A stretch of 7,729 bases of DNA from Firmicutes bacterium AM55-24TS (lineage in GTDB: Bacteria > Bacillota > Clostridia > UBA1381). Each line of letters starts with the position of its first letter. Within the stretch, counting starts at the first letter, position 1. Of this stretch, positions 1 to 6,445 are shown in pieces. Made by a program: the position numbers and the translations under genes. The notes below the pieces were generated by a model. It did no database searches and was not told the DNA's origin. It saw nothing but the letters and a program-made list of their open reading frames with translations. Where the stretch lies: NCBI GenBank assembly GCA_003460745.1, contig QTVU01000079.1:1-7729 (forward strand). The letters are read 5' to 3'.

Positions 1-2
1 TA

Positions 3-233
3 AATGATGTGCAATTCTATTTTCCTGAACCACATCAACCATGGCAAAGAGGTACTAATGAGAATACTAATGGACTTCTACGCGAATATTTTCCTAAAAA
101 ACAGGATTTGACAGAAATTAAACCATCATTAATTAGAGATAAAACTCTTATTTTAAATCAGCGTCCACGCAAATGCTTGAACTGGAAATCGCCTTTTGAA
201 GTTTATTTTGATATATCGTTGCATTTGACTTGA
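3..233 (+). CDS. IS30 family transposase, C-terminal part (5' partial)
   Basis: This is the C-terminal 76 residues of an IS30-family DDE transposase. The frame is open to the window edge, so the GTG at 9 is an internal valine codon and not a start. The visible part holds the signature FPEPHQPWQRGTNENTNG, in which the Glu after GTN is the expected third acidic residue of the DDE catalytic triad. It is followed by LLREYFPK and the typical tail segment NQRPRKCLNWKSPFEV, and the protein ends in LHLT. IS30 transposases are usually 300-350 residues, so about three quarters of the protein lies upstream of the window. The stop codon (231-233) lies inside the right inverted repeat, which is common in this family. 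Whether the complete protein is intact cannot be judged here. Confidence 0.93.
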   Translation, partial: NDVQFYFPEPHQPWQRGTNENTNGLLREYFPKKQDLTEIKPSLIRDKTLILNQRPRKCLNWKSPFEVYFDISLHLT

Positions 234-247
234 CAATTCAAGATGTT
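218..247 (+). repeat. Right inverted repeat (IRR) of the left IS30 element
   Basis: The reverse complement of this stretch shares CTTGAATT, a central CAA and TGCAAC with positions 7280-7309, in the same order and spacing. By hand, 20 of 30 positions are identical. The repeat overlaps the last codons and stop of the transposase. It contains an outward-facing TTGACA (230-235), but no good -10 box lies 16-18 bases downstream of it. Confidence 0.75.
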
Positions 248-267
248 AAAAAAAATTTTGAAATTAG

Positions 268-300
268 TAGACACTGTGTAGTTGACATATATGATATAAT
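268..300 (+). promoter_or_regulatory. Probable sigma-A promoter with extended -10, upstream of the protease operon
   Basis: Positions 292-300 read TGATATAAT, a perfect extended -10 (TGnTATAAT). No consensus -35 sits 17 bases upstream of it. The best partner is TAGACA at 268-273, which pairs either with the TATAAT at 21 bases or with the overlapping TATGAT (290-295) at 16 bases. A consensus TTGACA at 282-287 is only 7 bases from TATAAT and cannot be its -35. Transcription would start near 306-308, giving a leader of about 40 nt before the ATG at 348. The promoter lies just outside the IS30 end. It is the only good promoter seen before the four-gene run. Confidence 0.6.
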
Positions 301-311
301 TAAAACAAAGG

Positions 312-328
312 TCTATCGCTGCGGTAGG
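312..328 (+). other. Small hairpin in the operon leader
   Basis: CTATCG (313-318) can pair with CGGTAG (322-327) through five Watson-Crick pairs and one G-U pair around a CTG loop, with a possible flanking U-G pair. It sits between the predicted transcription start and the AAGGAG site (334-339), ending six bases before that site. It could stabilise the 5' end of the transcript, modulate translation of the first gene, or be an operator half-site pair. It is short enough to have arisen by chance. Confidence 0.3.
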
Positions 329-347
329 AAACTAAGGAGTGAATGCT

Positions 348-560
348 ATGAGAAATACGGAAGGCACGGAAAATACAGTGATCTGTAATTGCAAACAGGT
401 AAAGCTGTTTGATATAGAAGACGCACTTTATCGGAAAGACCGTTTTTCCGATGTTGAAAAAGAATTTGAAGATGTGCAGAAGATAACGCACTGCTCGACA
501 GGCTGCGGCGGATGTCATGATAAAATTATGGCGATTATCTCTGACTTGATGAGTTCTTAA
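348..560 (+). CDS. BFD-like (2Fe-2S)-binding protein
   Basis: This encodes a 70-residue cytoplasmic protein of the bacterioferritin-associated-ferredoxin-like [2Fe-2S] type. The cluster ligands are visible as CNC at Cys13/Cys15 and GCGGC at Cys53/Cys56, matching the family pattern C-x-C ... C-x2-C. An additional Cys49 lies in the HCSTGCGGC stretch. There is no signal peptide or membrane segment. The start is ATG 348, because AAGGAG at 334-339 is 8 bases upstream; the in-frame GTG at 339 overlaps that site and is rejected. The gene is first in the operon, 17 bases ahead of the M6 protease start, with no terminator between. Known BFD proteins handle electron transfer for iron release from bacterioferritin, and other proteins with this domain act as redox or assembly modules. 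No bacterioferritin or reductase lies nearby, so the exact role here is unknown. Confidence 0.85.
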   Translation: MRNTEGTENTVICNCKQVKLFDIEDALYRKDRFSDVEKEFEDVQKITHCSTGCGGCHDKIMAIISDLMSS

Positions 561-577
561 AAGAGGGAGGAGTGTCA

Positions 578-3451
578 ATGAAAGTAGTAAAAAAGAAGAC
601 GATTCGGAAAAAGCTCATTAAGGCGATAATATGTACAGTGATAACTGCTGGGAGTATGTGCAACGCCTTTGCAACAGTCCCGATATGTGCGGCAAGTGCA
701 ATCGGAGAATTTGCAAATGTGGTTGTTTTGGTAAGGTTTAAAGGTGACATGCAAGGTGATAACGGAACAGGGTTCAATAAACCGTATAACAGTACAATAG
801 CAAATGCACCGAGAACATATTGGGAGAGCCTTATCCGCAAATTTAACGGAGTCAACGACAAATTCGGAGCTGGATCGTTTAAGGAGTATTTGCGGGATAT
901 TTCCGGCGGACAGCATATGGTCGAATCGGTGTTCCCGCAAACGGACGGCGACGGATTGATATGTTATCTGACAATGGAAAGGACTGTTGACGAATACAAG
1001 AGTGCGGTCGGGGAAATTCAGATGATTAAAGAGATTGCCGGACAGCTGAATGCAAAATATCCGAATCTTGACGGCAGGACAATAGACAGGGATAACGACG
1101 GTATTGCGGATAATCTTATGATTATTGCGCAGGTACAGTCGAACGGACATTTTGTGGCGCATTCCGCCAATGCCGGAAACGATACAAAGATCGCGGGAAA
1201 AGGCATAGGACCGTATAATCTGATTGAAACAACCTTCAGTGATACTTCGGGATACTACGGATTTAATATTCATACGGCGGCACACGAATACATACACACC
1301 TTCGGAGTGCCTGACTACTACCGGCAGAATTATATATCGGAAACGCGCGACACGCCTGTCGGACTGTGGGATCCGATGGGCGTTCCCGGGGGCAGACCCA
1401 TGCCGCTTGCGGTAACGCGCGAGGCAATCGGCTGGACGACAGTTGACGAAATACAGCCGCAAAACGGCGTGTATACCCTATACGAGGCGTCTGCCGCTTA
1501 TGCGGATAAAACAAAAAAACAGGCGGTTAAAGTAAAGCCGCCGTTTTCGCCGACTGAATATTTTGTCATAGAGTACCGCAAAAAAGGCGAAAGATACAAA
1601 TTTGATACATTGGATCAGACAGCGCCGGCAGACGGCATTATTGTATATAGAGTAAATCCCGTATATAAGGATGAAGGCAATCTTCGCGGCAACGACTATA
1701 TCTATGTATACCGTCCGAACGATACGAGTATTACCGCATCAGCGGGAGAAATCGGAAAAGCGCAGATCGGGCTTCCGGTATATTCTGCTGCGAGACAGGA
1801 AATCGGAAGTCTTGATTTGAATCAGACAATCACGGATAACGCTGTATGTTATTCTGACGGCCGAAATTCGGGAATACATATCAAGGTCACCGAACAGAAC
1901 GTCAATTCGGTTAAATTCAGTATAGAATTTCCGGATTATACTAATATGGACCTCTGGAAGTCGTTAGCAAATGCTGATGGCGGCAACGCATTATCGGGCA
2001 TAAAAGCGTCAGAGGTAAAAACCGCCGCAGACGGGAACAATCTGTATGTATTGGCGCAGGATATAAGGTCGTCTTCGGTACTCCGATATGACGGAGATAA
2101 CTGGACAAATCTCGGAAAGTGCGCCGAGACCGGAGGCAGTGGGGCATTGACCGTATTTAACAGCGAACCGTACGTGCTTTTTGCCGACTACAACGGAAAA
2201 TGTGAACTGAAAAAATACTCGGGCGGAAAGTGGAATACGGTATCGGTACTGAATTTCGGAGCGAACAAGTATTCAAATGCGCCGGCACTCGGTGCGGCAG
2301 GCGGTAAGCTGTATGCACTGATAGATGACTGCGGCAAAAATCCGCAACTTTATGCGCTGAATTCCGGTACGCTTGAAAAGTCGGGCAGCGCTTTGAATGT
2401 AAAACTCGTTGCGTCACCGGAAATTTTTGATAAATCCGGCTGCCCCGCAGTAATATACGGAGACTTTTTCGGGAAGAAAACAGAAGCAAAAATACTTGAA
2501 CTTGACGGCTGGAAAAGCATTGTGACCGAATCCGGCAGCGCAAACGCCAATGACGCGGCGGCAGCGGACGGAGAAGTTTACCTTTTCAGTACATATAACG
2601 AACAATCTCCGAAACTGAACATTCTGACAAACGATGGTATGAATCTTGCTTATGATTTAAGCGCTGTTCCGGCAAATTCGTCATACGGAAGCATAGCGGT
2701 CGGCACGGAATGTATTTATATATCTGTTCTGCAGGACGGCGCAGTAGTCACATACAGCGCGCCGAAGGACGAGCCTCAGAATCTTACCCGGCTCGGAGAC
2801 GTAACGTGCAGACCTGCATGGAACGGTTCGATGCAGCTTATAAACAACATGGTTTACAGCGCGGTAGTGTCGTCAACTGATATGCCGATTGATGTAAAAT
2901 ATCATGAAGCACTTGACGATACACTTCGTCTTGCAAAAGCCAAAGCGATAGCGGAGAGCATTGTTGAAGGATATAGGGCAACCAACAGCAGCGGCAAAGC
3001 AGAGCTTGAATATAAGATAAAAGCAGGGCTTTCGGAAAGCGGATATACAAATGTTACGGCAGAGGTTAATGAATTTACCGTCACCCCCGCAACCGCTTCG
3101 GCAGAGGGGTCAGCCACAGGGACGATAACGCTTGTTTGCGGAAGAAAGTCGGATATTGTAAGGATAAATAAAACTATTGCAAAGCTGACGGAAACAAAAA
3201 TATTGTTTTTATCGGATAAAGAGGTAAGGGTATCCCTGAACGATACCGGAGAAAAATATGTAATTTTTGCGGAATACGAAGGAGAAAAACTGAAAAGAAC
3301 CGCAATAGTCCCGGTCACATTTAACGAACCGGGAGAAAAAACGATTTTGCTGCCGAGCGGATGGACAAAAACAACCGCAAACGCTCTCCGGGCTTTTTTC
3401 TGGAACAGTTTGGAGGATATACGGCCGCTTTGCGGGAATGCTGCGAGATAA
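578..3451 (+). CDS. Secreted M6-family (immune inhibitor A-like) metalloprotease with beta-propeller and C-terminal module
   Basis: This encodes a 957-residue exported zinc protease. The start is ATG 578, 5-7 bases after GGGAGGAG (565-572); the in-frame GTG at 572 overlaps that site. Residues 1-41 form a signal peptide: a lysine/arginine-rich start, a hydrophobic core, and a likely cut after Ala32 (NAFA) or Ala41. The M6 catalytic region spans about residues 45-450. HEYIHTFGVPDYY at 236-248 gives zinc ligands His236 and His240 and catalytic Glu237 in the M6 pattern HExxHxxGxxD. WDPMG follows, then YFVIEYR (about 327) and DGIIVYRVN, the typical distal M6 segment. Residues about 485-770 hold seven aromatic-centred strand motifs spaced 41-48 residues apart, suggesting a beta-propeller. 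Residues 775-868 resemble a Clostridial surface-protein repeat domain. Residues 872-957 match the end of the next protein. No LPXTG, lipobox or C-terminal membrane helix is present, so it is probably released or held non-covalently. The substrate is unknown; M6 relatives cut host immune and matrix proteins. Confidence 0.9.
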   Translation: MKVVKKKTIRKKLIKAIICTVITAGSMCNAFATVPICAASAIGEFANVVVLVRFKGDMQGDNGTGFNKPYNSTIANAPRTYWESLIRKFNGVNDKFGAGSFKEYLRDISGGQHMVESVFPQTDGDGLICYLTMERTVDEYKSAVGEIQMIKEIAGQLNAKYPNLDGRTIDRDNDGIADNLMIIAQVQSNGHFVAHSANAGNDTKIAGKGIGPYNLIETTFSDTSGYYGFNIHTAAHEYIHTFGVPDYYRQNYISETRDTPVGLWDPMGVPGGRPMPLAVTREAIGWTTVDEIQPQNGVYTLYEASAAYADKTKKQAVKVKPPFSPTEYFVIEYRKKGERYKFDTLDQTAPADGIIVYRVNPVYKDEGNLRGNDYIYVYRPNDTSITASAGEIGKAQIGLPVYSAARQEIGSLDLNQTITDNAVCYSDGRNSGIHIKVTEQNVNSVKFSIEFPDYTNMDLWKSLANADGGNALSGIKASEVKTAADGNNLYVLAQDIRSSSVLRYDGDNWTNLGKCAETGGSGALTVFNSEPYVLFADYNGKCELKKYSGGKWNTVSVLNFGANKYSNAPALGAAGGKLYALIDDCGKNPQLYALNSGTLEKSGSALNVKLVASPEIFDKSGCPAVIYGDFFGKKTEAKILELDGWKSIVTESGSANANDAAAADGEVYLFSTYNEQSPKLNILTNDGMNLAYDLSAVPANSSYGSIAVGTECIYISVLQDGAVVTYSAPKDEPQNLTRLGDVTCRPAWNGSMQLINNMVYSAVVSSTDMPIDVKYHEALDDTLRLAKAKAIAESIVEGYRATNSSGKAELEYKIKAGLSESGYTNVTAEVNEFTVTPATASAEGSATGTITLVCGRKSDIVRINKTIAKLTETKILFLSDKEVRVSLNDTGEKYVIFAEYEGEKLKRTAIVPVTFNEPGEKTILLPSGWTKTTANALRAFFWNSLEDIRPLCGNAAR

Positions 3452-3466
3452 GGAAGGAGAATGAAA

Positions 3467-6427
3467 ATGAAACAAAGAAGGATGCTGTCTATACTGCTTT
3501 CCGCAGTAATGATGCTGTGCATGACGGTTCTGCCGGCAAAGTCGGCGGACGCCAAAATAAATATCAAGATCGGAGACTATATTCGACTGGGGACATATAA
3601 TAACGAGTCTGTCTTGTGGCGCTGCGTTAACGTTGACGACAACGGTCCGCTGATGCTCTCGGACAGAGTGCTGGAGGATTATATGCCCTACGACGCAATG
3701 ACAAGCGATAATGCCGATACATGTTCGCACAGGCGCAGCGGTTATCGGAGCAAATACGGCTCAAATCACTGGCGTGACAGCAATATGCGTTCATGGCTTA
3801 ACTCAGAGGATAATACGGTAACATGGCTGTGCGGCAATCCGCCGAAGGCAGGATATGTAACGTCCGGACATGAATATGACAAAAAGGCAGGGTTTTTAAG
3901 CGATTTCACTCAGGACGAGATTTCCACCATCAAAACGGTAACGCAGCGTTCCATCGTTTCTCACCCGGAGTACAGTGCGGGATATATTGACGAACCGGGA
4001 CTTGATCTTCCCTACAATACCGACATTGATACGGTTGCTGACGGATACGAAAACGCATATTACGAAAATATTACCGATAAGGTGTTTCTGCTTGACGTGA
4101 AGCAGCTCAATACGGTTAAGCAGAAGCTTGGAAGCTATTACATTGCAAAGAATAAAGCGGGACAAAGCTGGAACTATTGGCTGCGTACACCGATTACGGA
4201 CTGTAACCACGACATGCGTTACGTTGATCTGCGCGGCAACATCTGGCGTGACGCTCCTTATAAAGGATACTACGGAGTCCGTCCGGCATTCTATCTGGAC
4301 GCTGAGTATTATACCGTTTTGCAGGGCAAAGGAACAGAGTCCGAACCGTATGTCGGTACGGTGAAAAACAAGCCGCAGGAGAGTATCAGCCTTTCTGGAG
4401 CAGAACGTGATACAGGAGACGGGAACTGGGATGTTGATACGGATAAAAACATTCAGCTTACGCTGGGAGAGTTTTACTCCAAAGACGGTAAATATTCCAA
4501 TCCCACAATCCCGGTGTATGTGATTCAGAAACCCCGGAGCGATAAGGAAAACATGGTAATTTTGTTTTGCGCCGAAGGCTATACCAAAAGTCAGCAGTCA
4601 AAGTTTATAAAAGATGTTCAGCGAATGTGGAGAAAAACGCTTGAAACAGAGCCGTACCGCAGTATGGCAGATCGCTTCAATGTATATGCGCTGTGTACGG
4701 CGTCGATAGACACCTATGGCGGTGACAGCACATTTTTCAGCGTAGTTAACGGTTCGCGTGATGCCTATATCTCTGTTAATATGAACGGTCAGTGGAAAAA
4801 TCATATGCTGGAGCGCGCCATAGGTCCCGCATTCATAGAAAAGATTCATGATGCGCATGTTCCCGAGACAACAAATCCGAACGAGTTCCGGTGGGATAAC
4901 GAGTATGAGCCGTATTATTATGTATACGATTACATTGACCAGTTTATTGTGCTTGCAAACAGCGGCAACTATTTCGGAGCTTCTCATGATAATATTAAAT
5001 CCGGTATCCACTATATCGTTACATCATCGGATAACTACTACTCTCCGTTTACGGTGAGACACGAACTGGGGCATGGGCTGCTGCGTCTGGGTGATGAGTA
5101 CGAAGTGAGGTATAGTCCGGTATCGGAGGAATCAATGAAAGCGTCGCTGAATTTGTCGCACACAAAGGATCCGAAACTGGTGAAATGGAAGAATATGCTT
5201 GGATTTCGGCACACCTATTCCTGTCCGCATGCGGATGGTTCATATATATACAATTCAAGTTCCATGTGTATTATGCGGTCAAGTACAAACAGTGAATTAT
5301 GCGATGTGTGCAGGCTGCAGGGTTTCAAGCGTATGAGCCAGCTGATCAAAAATTCGCCTGATATCTATGTGGCGGAACCGGAGGTAAAGATATATACCGG
5401 AGACTACAAAAACCCAAACGAAAACTCCTCTGCTTTTGAAGATGCGACATCTTACGGTTATTCCCGATACGATACTGACAGGAGCAACCGTCTCTTGAGC
5501 GGATATAGCAAAAATCGGTTTAATTCCGGACTTAAGGGCAGCGAGATAGAGCTGCGTACCATCGTTCAGAATCTGTCGGATACCGAAAAAAAGACAGTAA
5601 CTCTGCGGATGTGGGTGGAACATTCCGATGGAACGGTAGCCACTGCCGCGGACGGCGGGAAAATTTTAACGGAGAAGAAATTTGATATTCCCGTCTGGGG
5701 CGATAAATCCAAGTTTTGGACGAAGAACGCACTGGAATATAACGGCAGCGATTTCGATTCCGGACTTGTCAACTGTTCTCTCGTTTATACTATCCCGCAG
5801 AACGCAGTTCTGCAAAATGGCGATACCGTCGGTTTTGAGGTGGTTGACGACGCTACGGGTGCAACGCTTGTTGATGACGATACAGAAACCAAAACCTATG
5901 CCGATATTACCATCGAATACAAGCTGGAGGACGGAAGTGACGTTCCGAATACCAAGCCCACCGTGTTCCCGGCTGCGGCAGGAACAAAGGTTGACTGGGA
6001 ACTTCCAAAGGAGCTGAACGGCTACACCCTGGTCAAATCTGAGGGTACGGACAAGACCGTCGGCACCGGCGGACTGACCGTTACCTGCTACTATAAAGCA
6101 AAAGAAGACCGCCCGTCAGCTTCGTTTATAATTACGGATGAAAGCGGTGCGGAAGCGGATAAGACATTGAAGGCGGGAAAATTCAAAGCAAAGCTCACTT
6201 TGCCGGAGGGACGAAAAACAGCGGCTGTTATCATTGCGAAGTATGTTAACGGAACGCTCGGCGATCTAAAGATGTCCGAACCGAAAGAAACGCAGGCTAT
6301 AATCGAAACCGATTTTATTACGGTAACCGGTGAGGATTTGACAAAACAGACCGAAATCAAAGCGTTCGTTTTTGAAAGTACGGAAAATATAAAACCGATG
6401 TATGGTTTTCAGCATATAATAAAATAA
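3467..6427 (+). CDS. Secreted M64 (IgA peptidase-type) metalloprotease with DUF6273 and MucBP-like domains
   Basis: This encodes a 986-residue exported zinc protease. ATG 3467 is preferred over ATG 3461, because AGGAG (3455-3459) is 7 bases from the former and only 1 from the latter. The signal peptide is residues 1-29, probably cut after SADA (Ala29). Residues about 35-280 are a DUF6273-type domain (VLWRCVNV, MRSWLN, WNYWLRTP, GVRPAFYLD). The M64 peptidase domain runs about 361-628. It contains VILFCAEGYT at its start and HELGHGLLRLGDEYE at 532-546, with zinc ligands His532 and His536, catalytic Glu533 and a downstream Asp-Glu. It ends with the family's CIMRSS...LCDVCR segment. A beta-rich region follows, then a MucBP-like domain at about 811-876 (IEYKLEDGS, NGYTLVKSEG, VTCYYK). 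A C-terminal module at about 882-986 is related to that of the preceding protease. M64 includes the Clostridium ramosum enzyme that cleaves human IgA, but specificity cannot be read from sequence. The gene starts 15 bases after the M6 stop and is probably cotranscribed with it. Confidence 0.88.
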   Translation: MKQRRMLSILLSAVMMLCMTVLPAKSADAKINIKIGDYIRLGTYNNESVLWRCVNVDDNGPLMLSDRVLEDYMPYDAMTSDNADTCSHRRSGYRSKYGSNHWRDSNMRSWLNSEDNTVTWLCGNPPKAGYVTSGHEYDKKAGFLSDFTQDEISTIKTVTQRSIVSHPEYSAGYIDEPGLDLPYNTDIDTVADGYENAYYENITDKVFLLDVKQLNTVKQKLGSYYIAKNKAGQSWNYWLRTPITDCNHDMRYVDLRGNIWRDAPYKGYYGVRPAFYLDAEYYTVLQGKGTESEPYVGTVKNKPQESISLSGAERDTGDGNWDVDTDKNIQLTLGEFYSKDGKYSNPTIPVYVIQKPRSDKENMVILFCAEGYTKSQQSKFIKDVQRMWRKTLETEPYRSMADRFNVYALCTASIDTYGGDSTFFSVVNGSRDAYISVNMNGQWKNHMLERAIGPAFIEKIHDAHVPETTNPNEFRWDNEYEPYYYVYDYIDQFIVLANSGNYFGASHDNIKSGIHYIVTSSDNYYSPFTVRHELGHGLLRLGDEYEVRYSPVSEESMKASLNLSHTKDPKLVKWKNMLGFRHTYSCPHADGSYIYNSSSMCIMRSSTNSELCDVCRLQGFKRMSQLIKNSPDIYVAEPEVKIYTGDYKNPNENSSAFEDATSYGYSRYDTDRSNRLLSGYSKNRFNSGLKGSEIELRTIVQNLSDTEKKTVTLRMWVEHSDGTVATAADGGKILTEKKFDIPVWGDKSKFWTKNALEYNGSDFDSGLVNCSLVYTIPQNAVLQNGDTVGFEVVDDATGATLVDDDTETKTYADITIEYKLEDGSDVPNTKPTVFPAAAGTKVDWELPKELNGYTLVKSEGTDKTVGTGGLTVTCYYKAKEDRPSASFIITDESGAEADKTLKAGKFKAKLTLPEGRKTAAVIIAKYVNGTLGDLKMSEPKETQAIIETDFITVTGEDLTKQTEIKAFVFESTENIKPMYGFQHIIK

Positions 6428-6445
6428 AACAACAAGGAGTGCAAA

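Larger units (their letters stand above)
1..247 (+). mobile_element. 3' end of an IS30-family insertion sequence
   Basis: This is the tail of an IS30-family element: the last 76 codons of its transposase followed by the right inverted repeat (218-247). Its 5' part lies outside the window. The terminal repeat matches, in inverted orientation, the left end of the IS30-type element at the other edge of the window (20 of 30 positions by hand alignment). The outer boundary is uncertain by a few bases, because IS30 target duplications are short and the other end is not visible. Confidence 0.85.

Noticed and set aside
230..258. Outward-facing -35 (TTGACA, 230-235) in the IS30 right end forming a hybrid promoter
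   Set aside because: The sequence 16-18 bases downstream (around 253-258) is an A/T run without a recognisable TATAAT-like box.
282..300. TTGACA (282-287) followed by TATAAT (295-300) as a consensus promoter
   Set aside because: The spacer is only 7 bases, far from the 16-18 required, so these two boxes cannot work together. The TATAAT was instead interpreted as an extended -10.
575..1462. Long reverse-strand open frame (295 codons) opposite the M6 protease
   Set aside because: It lies antisense to a clearly homologous coding region, has a low-complexity Cys/Arg/Tyr-rich composition with no domain, and no ribosome site.
3370..3451. Cell-wall sorting signal or membrane anchor at the protease C-termini
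   Set aside because: Neither protease ends with LPXTG, a hydrophobic helix or a basic tail, and neither signal peptide has a convincing lipobox, so covalent anchoring is not supported.
2902..3567. Reverse-strand open frame (221 codons) across the M6/M64 junction
   Set aside because: It is antisense to both protease genes. Its Ser/Ala/Val/Phe-rich composition arises from the complementary strand of GC-rich codons, and no motif was recognised.
3361..3600. Forward frame of 79 codons overlapping the end of M6 and start of M64
   Set aside because: It is a shadow frame over two genes with strong homology and correct starts, and it has no recognisable product.
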